DNA of 64,000 nucleotides from Acidisoma sp965199065 (GTDB taxonomy: Bacteria > Pseudomonadota > Alphaproteobacteria > Acetobacterales > Acetobacteraceae): the NCBI RefSeq assembly GCF_965199065.1, contig NZ_CBDAQN010000003.1, positions 1,612,001 to 1,676,000 on the forward strand, written 5' to 3'. Positions 30,850 through 40,380 of the stretch are shown one piece after another (positions within the stretch are counted from its first letter, which is position 1; each line of letters starts with the position of its first letter). Under the pieces are notes generated by a model, which did not search any database, was not told the origin of the DNA, and saw only the letters and a list, made by a program, of their open reading frames with translations. The translations under genes and the position numbers were made by a program.

Positions 30850-32409
30850 ATGTCCATATCTGCCGACCTCGACCGCGTGCTGGCCGCGCTACCCAGCCGC
30901 TACATAGGTCCCGGCGGCGCCGTCGCCGTGCTCCGCGATGGCGAGGTCCTCGAGCGCCACTGCTGGGGATGGGCCGACGCCGAGCGCCGCATCCCCTTCA
31001 CGCCCCTGACCATGAGCCTGATCTGCTCCATCTCGAAGCAGTTCACCTGCGGTCTGATGCTCGACCAATTCCCTGACCCCACCGTCCTCAACGACGACCT
31101 CCGCCGCCGTCTGCCGGCGCTCGACGAGGGTGTGCCAACCATCCTCGACCTCGCCCACAACCAATCCGGGCTGCGCGACTACTGGGCCGTCGCCATGCTG
31201 TATGGCGCGCCCGTCGAGGGCACGTTTGGCCTCAAGGAAGCCGACCGTATCATCAGCCGCACGCGGAGCCTGCATTTCGCCCCCGGCACCCGCTACTCCT
31301 ACTGCAACCAGAATTTCCGGCTCATCTCCGACCTCATCGAGCAGCGCACCGGCGAGGCCTTCGGCGACCTCCTCCGTCAGCGGATCTTCGACCACGCGGG
31401 GATGCCCTATGCCCGGCTGAACGCGGACACCTCCGCCGTCCCGGGTGGGACGGTGGGCTATGAGGGCACGCTCGCCACAGGTTTTCGCGCTGCGGTCAAC
31501 AACATCCACTGGACGGGTGACGCCGGCATCGCCGCCTGCCTCGAGGACATGATCGCCTGGGAGCAGTTCATCGACGCGACGCGGGACGATCCGGAGGCCC
31601 TCTACAGCCGCATCGCGGCCCCTGTGACCTTCCGCGACGGCGCACCCGCCGCCTACGGCTTCGGCCTCGCCCGCTCGCAGTTCTTCGGCCATGCCGCCAC
31701 CTGCCACGAGGGCGGATTGCGTGGCTTCCGCAGCTTCCGCGTCTATGTGCCCGAGGCGCGCATCTCGGTGGTCACGCTCTTCAACCACATGGCTGACCCT
31801 CGGGGTCCGGCCGTGGATGTGCTCGCGGCTCTGCTCGACGCGCCGGGTGGTGTCGAACACGCCGCTGCGGGTGCCGTGGCCCCAAGCCTCGCGGGGCATT
31901 ACCTGGAGCCCGAGAGCGGCATCGCCGTGCGGATCGAGACCGCCCCCGACCATCGGCTTCGCCTCCAGTTCGGACACGGCAGCGACCTGCTCTCGCCCAC
32001 CGCCGATGGCGACTATCTCTCCGCCACCGTGCGCCTGCACCATGACGATGCCGGCGTGTGGATGACGCGCCCGCACGAAAACCTCTCCTCGCTGCTGACG
32101 CCTTGGGAGGGCGAGAGCGCCCCGGACATCGAGGGCGTCTTCCGCTCGGCGGAACTCGGGGCGGAGATCACCTGCGTCTCGGCTGGCGGGGCGCTCTACG
32201 GCGCCTTCTCGGGAATGCTTGGCCAAGGGGCGATGCAGCCGCTGCAGCCTTACGGGCCCGACACGTGGCTGCTGCCCTGCCCGCGTGCGCTGGACTACAG
32301 CGCGCCCGGCGACTGGACCCTGCGCTTCAGCCGGGATGAAACCGGCCGTGTCGATGGCGTCACCGCCGGCTGCTGGCTGGCGCGGGGGATCGGCTACAGC
32401 CGTGTCTAG
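30850..32409 (+). CDS. dap: D-stereospecific aminopeptidase (DAP, beta-lactamase-like)
   Basis: 519 residues, close to the 520-residue D-aminopeptidase of Ochrobactrum. The N-terminal serine-hydrolase domain has SISK (Ser60, Lys63) and the YCN motif (YSYCNQNF), and is followed by two C-terminal beta-rich domains of ~170 residues. It removes N-terminal D-amino acids such as D-Ala from short peptides. ATG 30850 follows a gap after divergent acyltransferase; the frame extends to 30796. The stop is 3 nt from the convergent hydratase. Confidence 0.85.
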   Translation: MSISADLDRVLAALPSRYIGPGGAVAVLRDGEVLERHCWGWADAERRIPFTPLTMSLICSISKQFTCGLMLDQFPDPTVLNDDLRRRLPALDEGVPTILDLAHNQSGLRDYWAVAMLYGAPVEGTFGLKEADRIISRTRSLHFAPGTRYSYCNQNFRLISDLIEQRTGEAFGDLLRQRIFDHAGMPYARLNADTSAVPGGTVGYEGTLATGFRAAVNNIHWTGDAGIAACLEDMIAWEQFIDATRDDPEALYSRIAAPVTFRDGAPAAYGFGLARSQFFGHAATCHEGGLRGFRSFRVYVPEARISVVTLFNHMADPRGPAVDVLAALLDAPGGVEHAAAGAVAPSLAGHYLEPESGIAVRIETAPDHRLRLQFGHGSDLLSPTADGDYLSATVRLHHDDAGVWMTRPHENLSSLLTPWEGESAPDIEGVFRSAELGAEITCVSAGGALYGAFSGMLGQGAMQPLQPYGPDTWLLPCPRALDYSAPGDWTLRFSRDETGRVDGVTAGCWLARGIGYSRV

Positions 32410-32412
32410 GGT

Positions 32413-33219
32413 TCAGAGACCCTTGAAGGCCGGCTTCCGCTTCTCGATGAAGGCGGCCATGCCTTCCTTCTGATCCTCGGTGGCAAACGCGGCATGGAAC
32501 AGCCGCCGTTCCTCCCGCACGCCCTGGGCCAGCGGCGTCTCGTAGGCCGCGTCCACCAGCTCCTTCGCGAGCTGAACCGCGACCGGCGACAGACCGGCGA
32601 TCTTGCCAGCCACCGCGCGCGCCTCGTCGAGCAGCTTGTCGGCGGCTACCACGCGGCTGACGAGGCCGGCGCGCTCGGCCTCCGCTGCGTCGATCATCCG
32701 GCCGGTGAGGATCATCTCCATCGCTTTCGCCTTCCCGATGGCGCGCGGCAGGCGCTGGGTGCCTCCGGCGCCAGGGGGAATGCCCAGCGTGATCTCGGGT
32801 TGCCCGAACCGCGCGGTGTCGGCCGCGAGGACGATGTCGCACATCATCGCCAACTCGCAGCCGCCGCCGAGCGCATAGCCCGCGACCGCGGCGATCACGG
32901 GGGTCCGGCAGCGCGCCACCGCCTCCCAGTTCCGGGTGATGAAGTCCTCCGCCATCGCCTCCGGAAAAGTCTTCGTTGCCATCTCGCGGATGTCGGCTCC
33001 CGCCGCGAAAGCCTTTTCCGAGCCGGTGAGAATGATCGCTCGCGTGCCAGGGTCGGCGTCGAGCGCCGGGATGACGAGGCTGAGTTCGTCCATCATCGCG
33101 CCGTTGAGAGCATTGAGCGCCGCCGGGCGGTTGAGGCGGATGATCGCATACCCCTCCTCCCGCTCCAGGATCAGGCAGGTGAGGGCCAAGGTCGAAAGGT
33201 CCGCCGTCTTGGGCTGCAT
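32413..33219 (-). CDS. enoyl-CoA hydratase
   Basis: 268 residues of the crotonase family. Oxyanion-hole segments are AAGADIREM and ALGGGCELAMMCD, with catalytic Glu positions in the usual place (EITLGIPPGAGGTQRLPRAIG). Probably hydrates 2-enoyl-CoA in beta-oxidation, similar to PaaF/FadB-type enzymes. It is divergent from the sugar-acid dehydratase and shares a 155-bp control region with it. Confidence 0.92.
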   Translation of the reverse strand: MQPKTADLSTLALTCLILEREEGYAIIRLNRPAALNALNGAMMDELSLVIPALDADPGTRAIILTGSEKAFAAGADIREMATKTFPEAMAEDFITRNWEAVARCRTPVIAAVAGYALGGGCELAMMCDIVLAADTARFGQPEITLGIPPGAGGTQRLPRAIGKAKAMEMILTGRMIDAAEAERAGLVSRVVAADKLLDEARAVAGKIAGLSPVAVQLAKELVDAAYETPLAQGVREERRLFHAAFATEDQKEGMAAFIEKRKPAFKGL

Positions 33220-33263
33220 CGTCTAGCCTCCTCGTTGGGCGGCGTTTCTTCGCCGTCCCCTAT

Positions 33264-33279
33264 GCATGTCTTAACATGC
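33264..33279. promoter_or_regulatory. palindrome between enoyl-CoA hydratase and the dehydratase
   Basis: GCATGT-CTTA-ACATGC is a perfect 6+4+6 inverted repeat in the divergent promoter region, 9 bp before a TTGACA -35-like hexamer (33288-33293) for the plus-strand dehydratase. It has the size of a dimeric repressor operator. The cognate regulator is unknown. Confidence 0.45.
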
Positions 33280-33374
33280 GGGCTCGGTTGACACCTCGGG
33301 GGTCGAGGGGCAGCCTGCGCGGCCCGCGCCTTTTGAGACCGAGGCGCCGGGACGAGACGAAGGAATAAGCAGTC

Positions 33375-35171
33375 ATGGCCAGCAACGACAACGACACCGG
33401 CCCGAAGCGCCTGAGAAGCCGCCGCTGGTTCGACAACCCCTCCGATCCGGCCATGACCGCGCTCTATCTCGAACGCTACATGAACTTCGGCCTCACCCGC
33501 GCCGAACTACAGGGCGACAAGCCGATCATCGGCATCGCCCAGACCGGCTCCGACCTCTCGCCCTGCAACCGGCATCACCTCGATCTCGCGGTCCGGGTGA
33601 AGGACGGCATCCGCGAGGCAGGCGGCGTGCCGCTGGAGTTCCCCTGCCATCCGATCCAGGAGACGGGCAAGCGCCCGACCGCCGCGCTCGACCGCAACCT
33701 CGCCTATCTCAGCCTCGTCGAGGTGCTGCACGGTTATCCGTTGGATGGCGTCGTGCTCACGACCGGCTGCGACAAGACCACGCCCGCCTGCCTGATGGGC
33801 GCGGCGACCGTGAACATCCCGGCCATCGTGCTCTCGGGCGGCCCGATGCTGGACGGCTGGTTCAAGGGCAAGCTCGCTGGCTCCGGCACCGTCGTCTGGC
33901 ACGCGCGCAAGCTCTATGCCGAGGGTGAGATCGGCTACGAGGAGTTCATGCAGATGGTGTCGGCCTCGGCGCCCTCCATCGGCCATTGCAACACCATGGG
34001 TACCGCCAGTTCGATGAACGCGCTGGCCGAGGTGCTCGGCATGTCGCTGCCGGGCTGCTCAGCCATCCCCGCGCCCTACCGCGAGCGCGGGCAGATGGCA
34101 TACGAGACCGGACGCCGGATCGTCGGCATGGTGCACGAGAACCTCCGCCCCTCCGACATCATGACCAAGACGGCCTTTGAGAACGCCGTGGTGGCGGCGG
34201 CGGCGCTCGGCGCCTCCTCGAACTGCCCCATCAGCATGGTGGCGATCGCCCGGCACATGGGCGTCGATCACACCCTGGAGGATTGGCAGCGCCTCGGGCC
34301 GCAGATCCCGCTTCTGGTCGATATGCAGCCGGCCGGGCGCTACCTCGGCGAGTCCTTTCACCGCGCCGGCGGCGTGCCGTCGGTGATGAAGGAGCTGCTG
34401 GCCGCCGGAAAGATCGACGGCTCGGCGCTGACGGTCACCGGTCGCTCGATCACCGAGAACCTGACGGACAAGCCGGAGGGCGACCGCGAGGTCATCCGCG
34501 CCTATGCCTCGCCGTTGCGCGAGGAGGCCGGCTACATCGTGCTCTCCGGCAACATCTTCGACACGGCGGTGATGAAGACCAGCGTCATCGACATCGAGTT
34601 CCGCGAGCGTTTCCTGAGCGACCCAGAGCATCCCAACGTCTTCCTCGGCAAGGCGGTCATCTTCGAGGGACCGGAAGATTATCATGCGCGGATCGAGGAC
34701 CCGAACCTCGGTGCGGACGAGGATAGCGTGCTCATCATCCGTAACGTCGGTCCGGTCGGCTATCCCGGCAGCGCCGAGGTGGTGAACATGCAGCCGCCGG
34801 CCGTCCTGTTGAAGCGCGGCGTCAACGCGCTGCCGACGATGGGCGACGGGCGGCAGTCCGGCACCTCCGGCAGCCCGTCGATCCTCAACATCTCCCCCGA
34901 GGCGGCGGTGGGCGGCGGCCTCGCCCTCCTCAAGAACGGCGACCCGATCAGCATCGACCTCAACCGCCGCCGGGTGGACGTGCTCATCCCGGAGGCCGAG
35001 ATGGCGGCTCGCCGTGCCGCCTGGATCCCGCCGGTGCTCGACAACAAGACGCCGTGGGAAGAGATCTACCGCAGCATGGTGGGCCAGATGGGCACCGGCG
35101 CCTGCCTGGAGCCCGCGACCCAGTATCTCGACATCATCGAGCGGCGCGGGGAGTCTCGCAACAACCACTGA
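33375..35171 (+). CDS. IlvD/Edd-family sugar-acid dehydratase (L-arabinonate/D-xylonate dehydratase-like)
   Basis: 598 residues. Predicted [2Fe-2S] ligands Cys64 (SPCNRH), Cys132 (TTGCDKTTPA) and Cys205 (GHCNTMGTAS) keep the spacing (68 and 73) that I recall for Rhizobium L-arabinonate dehydratase. The N-terminal SRRWFDNPSDPAMTALYLERYMNFG is typical of the pentonate/hexonate branch, not IlvD. It forms a 2-keto-3-deoxy acid from an aldonate. No aldonate transporter is immediately adjacent. Confidence 0.85.
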   Translation: MASNDNDTGPKRLRSRRWFDNPSDPAMTALYLERYMNFGLTRAELQGDKPIIGIAQTGSDLSPCNRHHLDLAVRVKDGIREAGGVPLEFPCHPIQETGKRPTAALDRNLAYLSLVEVLHGYPLDGVVLTTGCDKTTPACLMGAATVNIPAIVLSGGPMLDGWFKGKLAGSGTVVWHARKLYAEGEIGYEEFMQMVSASAPSIGHCNTMGTASSMNALAEVLGMSLPGCSAIPAPYRERGQMAYETGRRIVGMVHENLRPSDIMTKTAFENAVVAAAALGASSNCPISMVAIARHMGVDHTLEDWQRLGPQIPLLVDMQPAGRYLGESFHRAGGVPSVMKELLAAGKIDGSALTVTGRSITENLTDKPEGDREVIRAYASPLREEAGYIVLSGNIFDTAVMKTSVIDIEFRERFLSDPEHPNVFLGKAVIFEGPEDYHARIEDPNLGADEDSVLIIRNVGPVGYPGSAEVVNMQPPAVLLKRGVNALPTMGDGRQSGTSGSPSILNISPEAAVGGGLALLKNGDPISIDLNRRRVDVLIPEAEMAARRAAWIPPVLDNKTPWEEIYRSMVGQMGTGACLEPATQYLDIIERRGESRNNH

Positions 35172-35213
35172 GGTTGCGGCGCGATGCCGCTTCGCCGCCG
35201 ACCCTAGCCCCTC

Positions 35214-36719
35214 GTGTCGCCTCTTATCCTGCTGATCCTCATCACCACCCTGATCCGGGTGGTGATGGGATGGGCGCTCGGCCTCGGCATCGACGAGACC
35301 TACATGGTCGCGGCGAGCCGTCACCTCGAGCTCTCCTATTACGATCACCCGCCGATCGCCTGGTGGCTGACCCATGCCGCCATGGCGCTCTCAGGCTCCC
35401 AGGCCTCCGTCATCGTGCGGCTGCCCTTCATCCTGCTTTTCGCCCTCTCGACCTGGCTCATGGCGCGGATCACCTCCCGCCTGTTCGATAGCGACCGCGC
35501 CGGCTTCTGGGCCGCGTTCATCCTCAACCTCTCGCCGGTCTATGCCGTAACGGGCGGCGGTTGGGTGCTGCCCGACGGGCCGCTCGACTGCGCGCTTCTC
35601 GGCTTCCTGCTGTTCTCGCTGCAAGCCACCGGGCTTGTCGCCGGTGGCCGCCCATGGGTGGACTGGCTCGCCGCCGGAGCCTGCGCCGGCCTCGCCATGC
35701 TGTCGAAATACAACGGCGTGCTCGTGCTGGCCGGATTGCCGGTGTTCCTGGCAACCACAGCCACGGGACGCCTCTGGCTGCGGCGGCCGCAGCCTTGGGT
35801 CGCTGGACTGCTGGCCGTGATCCTCTTCACGCCGGTAATCTTCTGGAACGTGGAGCACCACTGGGCCTCCTTCGCTTTCCAGGGAGACCGCGCCGGCGGC
35901 CTGCGCTTCCGGCCGCTGGCGCCGCTCGGCGTCTGGGGTGGGGAGGCGCTGTTCGTGCTGCCCTGGATCTGGGTGCCGCTCATCCTGCTCTGGCTCGCGG
36001 CACTGCGGCGGGGTCCGGCGGAACCTCGCGGCTGGCTGCTCGCCCTGCTGGCAGCGGCACCGATCCTGTTGTTCGCCCTCGTCTCGATCTGGTCGTCCGA
36101 CCACATCCTCTATCACTGGTCGGCTCCCGGCACGCTGATGCTGTTTCCGCTGCTTGGTGTCGAAATCGCGCGGCGGTTGGAACGGGGCGCCCCGCGCCTG
36201 CGCCGCGGGATCGTGGCGACGGCGGCCCTGCTGGTATTCGCGCTCGTGCTGACAGGCACGCAGATGCGGCTGAACTGGGTTACGGCCTTGGCGGGGCCGA
36301 GCTTCCTGGCTCGTGCCAAAGATGTGGCTGGCGGCGTCAACTGGACTGGCCTTCGCCCCCAACTCGAAGCGCGGGGGCTGCTTGCGGCTCCGGGGCTGGT
36401 GGTGGCGGTGACGAAATGGAACGATGCTGGCAAGGTTGACTACGCGCTCGGCGGCAGCCTCCCGGTGGTGGTGCTGGCGGCCGATGCCCGAGAATACGGC
36501 GTGTTTGCCCCGGCGGACCGATACATCGGCCATCCGATGCTAATCCTTATGTCCAGTAGCAATGGAGCCGCCGATGCCTCTCGTATGGCGTCCCTGTTCG
36601 ACCGTGTTACAGTTTTGCAACCTTTGGTCATTTACTTCGGCGGATTTCCTCTTCTGAAACTCTCTGTTCTGAAAGGTGAAGGATTTCATGGCTTAGCGAT
36701 GGTCAAAGGCGTTAAGTAA
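35214..36719 (+). CDS. GT39-family membrane glycosyltransferase (ArnT/PMT-like)
   Basis: 501 residues with about ten hydrophobic helices. The N-terminal GIDETYMVAASRHLELSYYDHPP has the conserved acidic and Tyr-Tyr-Asp-His-Pro-Pro motif of polyprenyl-phosphate-sugar transferases (PMT_2). It probably adds a sugar to lipid A, polysaccharide or protein on the periplasmic side. Start is GTG 35214. The 3' end is less GC-rich than the rest of the gene. Confidence 0.87.
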   Translation: MSPLILLILITTLIRVVMGWALGLGIDETYMVAASRHLELSYYDHPPIAWWLTHAAMALSGSQASVIVRLPFILLFALSTWLMARITSRLFDSDRAGFWAAFILNLSPVYAVTGGGWVLPDGPLDCALLGFLLFSLQATGLVAGGRPWVDWLAAGACAGLAMLSKYNGVLVLAGLPVFLATTATGRLWLRRPQPWVAGLLAVILFTPVIFWNVEHHWASFAFQGDRAGGLRFRPLAPLGVWGGEALFVLPWIWVPLILLWLAALRRGPAEPRGWLLALLAAAPILLFALVSIWSSDHILYHWSAPGTLMLFPLLGVEIARRLERGAPRLRRGIVATAALLVFALVLTGTQMRLNWVTALAGPSFLARAKDVAGGVNWTGLRPQLEARGLLAAPGLVVAVTKWNDAGKVDYALGGSLPVVVLAADAREYGVFAPADRYIGHPMLILMSSSNGAADASRMASLFDRVTVLQPLVIYFGGFPLLKLSVLKGEGFHGLAMVKGVK

Positions 36720-36789
36720 AGATAACACTCCCGGGCACGGGTGTGCATTGCCTATCCTTAACGACTACGTCTAATCCTCTTTAGCGAAA

Positions 36790-37431
36790 GTGGAGTTGGC
36801 CTTGGACACGCACCTTTCCCACCAGTTGACCGCGACCGAGCGGCCCTCGCGCGAAGAGGCCGAAGAAGCCGTCCGCATACTCCTGCGCTGGGCAGGGGAA
36901 GACCCAAGCCGTGAAGGCCTGCTCGACACGCCGGCGCGTGTGGCCCGTGCCTACGAAGAGTATTTCGGTGGATATGCAGTGGATCCGGTGGCCCTGCTGG
37001 CCCGCACATTCGCCGAAACGGACGGCTACGACGAGATCGTCCTCCTGCGCGATATCCGGTTCGAAAGCTTCTGCGAGCACCACATGGCGCCGATCATCGG
37101 TCGCGCCCATGTCGCCTATCTGCCGCGCACCCGCGTCGTCGGCATCAGCAAGCTGGCGCGCGTGGTCGATGCCTATGCGCGGCGCCTACAGATCCAGGAG
37201 AAGATGACGGCGCAAATCGCCAATACGCTGGATGAGGTGCTGCAGCCGCTCGGCGTCGCCGTGGTGATCGAGGCGACGCATCAATGCATGACAACCCGCG
37301 GCGTTCACCGGCCTGGAACGAGCCTGGTGACGAGCCGGATGCTCGGAGCCTTCCGCAACGATCCTGGCACGCGCCGGGAGTTTCTTGCGATGATCCAGCG
37401 GCCGGGCATCGGTGCCGGCTCCGAGGGCTAG
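36790..37431 (+). CDS. folE: GTP cyclohydrolase I
   Basis: Makes 7,8-dihydroneopterin triphosphate from GTP, the first step of folate synthesis. 213 residues, with zinc ligands Cys95, His98 and Cys166, matching the spacing in E. coli (Cys110, His113, Cys181). The segments DIRFESFCEHHMAPI, HVAYLP and THQCMTTRGV are conserved. It starts with GTG. The stop codon lies inside a 20-bp palindrome. Confidence 0.96.
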   Translation: MELALDTHLSHQLTATERPSREEAEEAVRILLRWAGEDPSREGLLDTPARVARAYEEYFGGYAVDPVALLARTFAETDGYDEIVLLRDIRFESFCEHHMAPIIGRAHVAYLPRTRVVGISKLARVVDAYARRLQIQEKMTAQIANTLDEVLQPLGVAVVIEATHQCMTTRGVHRPGTSLVTSRMLGAFRNDPGTRREFLAMIQRPGIGAGSEG

Positions 37432-37444
37432 GCCGGCCTAGCCC
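37425..37444. terminator. 20-bp perfect palindrome at the folE stop
   Basis: GGGCTAGGCCGGCCTAGCCC is a perfect palindrome whose hairpin would have an 8-bp stem and CCGG loop. The folE TAG is inside it. No T-tract follows, so it may be a Rho-assisted 3' end or a DNA-binding site. Confidence 0.4.
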
Positions 37445-37512
37445 GCCGGGGCGCGGTCAAGGCGCTTGGCGATGGCGGGGTCGGCAGGGCCTGCGCCGGA
37501 TCGAGCGCCCTA

Positions 37513-37602
37513 GGCCGTCCGGGTCGACGCCTTGACGAAGATACTAAGCCGGCAGCGTTCGACGTCGTCCTGAGTAAGCCCCGCAGACTGCTCGTCACTC
37601 AT
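37513..37602 (-). CDS. possible 30-residue small protein downstream of the MOSC gene
   Basis: An ATG frame starting 5 nt past the MOSC gene stop, encoding 30 residues (begins MSDEQSAGLT). A GGAG lies about 12 nt upstream. No family is recognised. It could be a genuine short tail gene of the MOSC operon or chance; the evidence is weak. Confidence 0.2.
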
Positions 37603-37607
37603 GAAGG

Positions 37608-38477
37608 TCAGTCTCCGTCGGGTTGGAGAAGAACCACATTGCTCTCTCCCACCTCCAGGATCTCGATCGCGTCCCCTACCGCCACGCGCCCGGGGCCGTC
37701 CGGGATGAGGTTCTGCCCGAACATGACGCCGTCCGCCGTCCGCCGGATACGGCCCAGCGTTCGCAACGGCTCGGTTTTGTCGGGGCGCTCGCCCGTGATC
37801 TGGTCGACGGTCGTGACGGCGCACCGGGCGCAAGGCTTGGCGACACGAAACTCCACCTCGCCGATGCGGATGCGTCGCCAGCGATCCTCTGCCCATGCGG
37901 GGACGCCGTTCATCACGATGTTGGGCCTGAAGCGCGTCATGCCGATCGGGCTCGGCAAGGCAGTATTCAGCGCCTCGAGCGAAGCCGTATTGGCAAGAAG
38001 AACCGGGAAGCCGTCGCTGAAGAGCACGCGGTCGTCAGGCGTCGCATAATCAGGATCCACGGGCCGTGCATATGGGTCGGCGAGATACACGAGCCCGCAG
38101 GCGAGACCGAGCTGCTCGCTCAGCCAGTTGGCGACCTCCGGCCCCGCGTCGAGCGCCGGCACCTCGCTGCTCCAGACGAGGACCTGCCGCCGTTCGGCCG
38201 CAGACCCGGGAACCGGCACCCGCAGGCCGCCATCGGCCTCGGCTCCATTTTCGTGAGCAGAGGCATTGGCCAAGGTCAGTCCATCCGCCGTCGCCCGGGC
38301 GTCGATGCGCGCCATCGCGGGCAGTTCCCGCTGGGTGATGAACTTGCCATCCGGCTTCACCACCATCCAGCGCCGATCGTGATCCAGCCCCCAGATGGCG
38401 ACATCGGAGGCCGGCAGCGAAGTGCCGCGCAGAGCCTTGACCGGGTAGATCCGTATATCCTCGACCGTGACTGTCAT
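37608..38477 (-). CDS. MOSC-domain protein with N-terminal beta-barrel (YcbX-like)
   Basis: 289 residues. N-terminal MOSC_N (VEDIRIYPVKALRG, GLDHDRRWMVVKPDG, ITQREL) is followed by the MOSC domain with a probable molybdenum-binding Cys in KPCARCAVTTVD. Family members transfer sulfur or reduce N-hydroxylated compounds via a molybdenum cofactor. The start overlaps the preceding fusion gene stop by 4 bp (ATGA). Confidence 0.9.
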   Translation of the reverse strand: MTVTVEDIRIYPVKALRGTSLPASDVAIWGLDHDRRWMVVKPDGKFITQRELPAMARIDARATADGLTLANASAHENGAEADGGLRVPVPGSAAERRQVLVWSSEVPALDAGPEVANWLSEQLGLACGLVYLADPYARPVDPDYATPDDRVLFSDGFPVLLANTASLEALNTALPSPIGMTRFRPNIVMNGVPAWAEDRWRRIRIGEVEFRVAKPCARCAVTTVDQITGERPDKTEPLRTLGRIRRTADGVMFGQNLIPDGPGRVAVGDAIEILEVGESNVVLLQPDGD

Positions 38478-40183
38478 GGCGCAAGCTCCGGCACCCGCTC
38501 GAGCAGGGCGCGGGTCAGTTCCTCCCGGCGCTCGAGCAAGCTGCGATACCAGCGCAGTCGGTCGGCCACACCGTAGGCGTCCATCCGCGTCCCGGCGACC
38601 ACGGCCCGCGCCGCATCGCCGATCGAGACGCCAAGGCTCGGCGTGGTCGCGAGCCGGATGATTTTCTCGTAGAGATCGGCGTCGCTGCGGAAGATGAGGC
38701 CGGTTACGCCGTCTTCGATGGAGTCCTCGTAGACGACGGGGCTCGCGAGCGGCACCACGCGGGAGGCTCCCGCCTCGATGAATTTCAGGTCCGACTTTGC
38801 CCGGTTGAAGGGCGTGTCCCGCAGCGGCATGAAGCTGATCTCCGACTGCGACAGCAACCGCGTGTAGGTCGGGTAGTCGCAGGTCGGGGTGAAGGACTTG
38901 TGCGGGGTCTCCAGCGCGTCGAAGAACTGCTGGTCGTGCACGACCTCGACGTGCAGCCGCGCCTCGAGCACGGAAAGCGCCGCATTGATCGCGGGCATGA
39001 AGGGCTGCCAGTCCGGCTGCCGGTTGATGGCGCCGAAGAACAGGGTGACCTTTCCCTCAGAGGCAAAGTTCACCACCTCCTGCAACTGGGAGACGCCGTT
39101 GCGGAAGACCGCGACCTCCGGGTTCTGTTCGCGGAGTGTCTCGGCGAGCACCTCCGTGCTCGTCTGCACCGCATGCGCCGCCCGGAAGTTCATCAGGCTG
39201 TCGTCGCGCAGCTCCGGCATGAAATCCGGACGGTCGTCGAACTCGGTGACGACGAGGAAACCGCGTTGCAGAAGGTTGCGGAAGAAAAGAACCCCGTTCT
39301 CTCCCAGCAGCAGCGGCCGGTGCAGGACGCAGATGCCCGGCAGCCGATCGGTCGGCGGCGGAAAGCTGTCGATGTCGCCCACCTGGATCACCGTCGACGG
39401 ATCGGACTTCAGCGCCCTGAGCGGCTGCAGCACGCGAATGTCGCTGACACCGCCGTAAGGCTTCAGCATGGTCGAGCGGATGGCGAGGGGCGGCGTCGGC
39501 GTCTTCCGCGCGCGCCAGATGAACTGCATCGGCGTCGAGCGGGCGAGAAAGCTTTCGCGGGAGACGCCGAGCGTGGCCAGCCCGTCCTTCAGCATGTCGG
39601 CCAGGGCCTCGGCGCCCTGCTGGTCGAAGATCCGGGGCGAGACGTCGCAGAGCTGAAGGCCCGTCTCCATCAGCGCCTTTTCCATGGTGGCGAGGGTGAA
39701 CCACCGCAGATGCGTGCGATCGAGCACGCCTCGATCCTCGTAGTCGAAGGTGCCGTTGATGAGCTTGAGGATAACGCTCCAATGGGCAACGTTCGGCACG
39801 CAGATCAGCATGACGCCGCGCGGACTGAGCAGCGCCGCATGCTCCCGCATGACGCGCCAGGGGTCGCGCAGATGCTCCAGAACGTCGCCGTAGATGATGC
39901 AGTCGTAGCCGCCCGGCACCTCGAACGGCAGCGGATCGTTCTCGATGTCGAGGCAGGCGGCTTCCGTCAGCCGGGTCGCCGCGACACGGACGGCGGCTAT
40001 GTCGTTATCCACGCCAATGACGCGCGCGCGAGGATTGCGTCGCCGGTAAAGGGCGCCGAGCATCCCCTTGTGGCAGCCCACGTCGAGCACGACGTCCGCA
40101 TCGAGCGGAATACGATCGATCAGGTCGGGGTTGGGAACGTCCGGATAATCGGACGGAGTTCCCGTCATATGAGACACGGCCAA
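38474..40183 (-). CDS. fusion of SAM methyltransferase and glycosyltransferase domains
   Basis: About 569 residues. The N-terminal third is a class I methyltransferase (VLDVGCHKGMLG, GVDND, DCIIYGDVLEHLRDP, as in methyltransf_23/11). The rest resembles a group 1 glycosyltransferase (GICVLHRPLLLGENG, NGVSQLQE, KFIEAGASRVVPLAS). It probably modifies a surface polysaccharide. I chose TTG 40183 because GGGGAGG lies 7 nt upstream; GTG 40177 and ATG 40168 are alternatives, and the frame extends to 40366. Confidence 0.8.
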   Translation of the reverse strand: MAVSHMTGTPSDYPDVPNPDLIDRIPLDADVVLDVGCHKGMLGALYRRRNPRARVIGVDNDIAAVRVAATRLTEAACLDIENDPLPFEVPGGYDCIIYGDVLEHLRDPWRVMREHAALLSPRGVMLICVPNVAHWSVILKLINGTFDYEDRGVLDRTHLRWFTLATMEKALMETGLQLCDVSPRIFDQQGAEALADMLKDGLATLGVSRESFLARSTPMQFIWRARKTPTPPLAIRSTMLKPYGGVSDIRVLQPLRALKSDPSTVIQVGDIDSFPPPTDRLPGICVLHRPLLLGENGVLFFRNLLQRGFLVVTEFDDRPDFMPELRDDSLMNFRAAHAVQTSTEVLAETLREQNPEVAVFRNGVSQLQEVVNFASEGKVTLFFGAINRQPDWQPFMPAINAALSVLEARLHVEVVHDQQFFDALETPHKSFTPTCDYPTYTRLLSQSEISFMPLRDTPFNRAKSDLKFIEAGASRVVPLASPVVYEDSIEDGVTGLIFRSDADLYEKIIRLATTPSLGVSIGDAARAVVAGTRMDAYGVADRLRWYRSLLERREELTRALLERVPELAP

Positions 40184-40380
40184 ATCTAATCCTCCCCGCC
40201 GGCGAAGCGGCCTGTCCACCGCGGCATTTGCGATCCGGCCCTGGTCCGCCCGCGCCATCGGCCGCTCATGGTGCAGTGCATGATAAACCTGCATGGGTGC
40301 GTTGGCGCCGCTTTCCTTTGCAGCATCCAGGGTTAACGCGCAAATACCCTCCGCTTCCAACAACATCAGGAGGCCGTATC

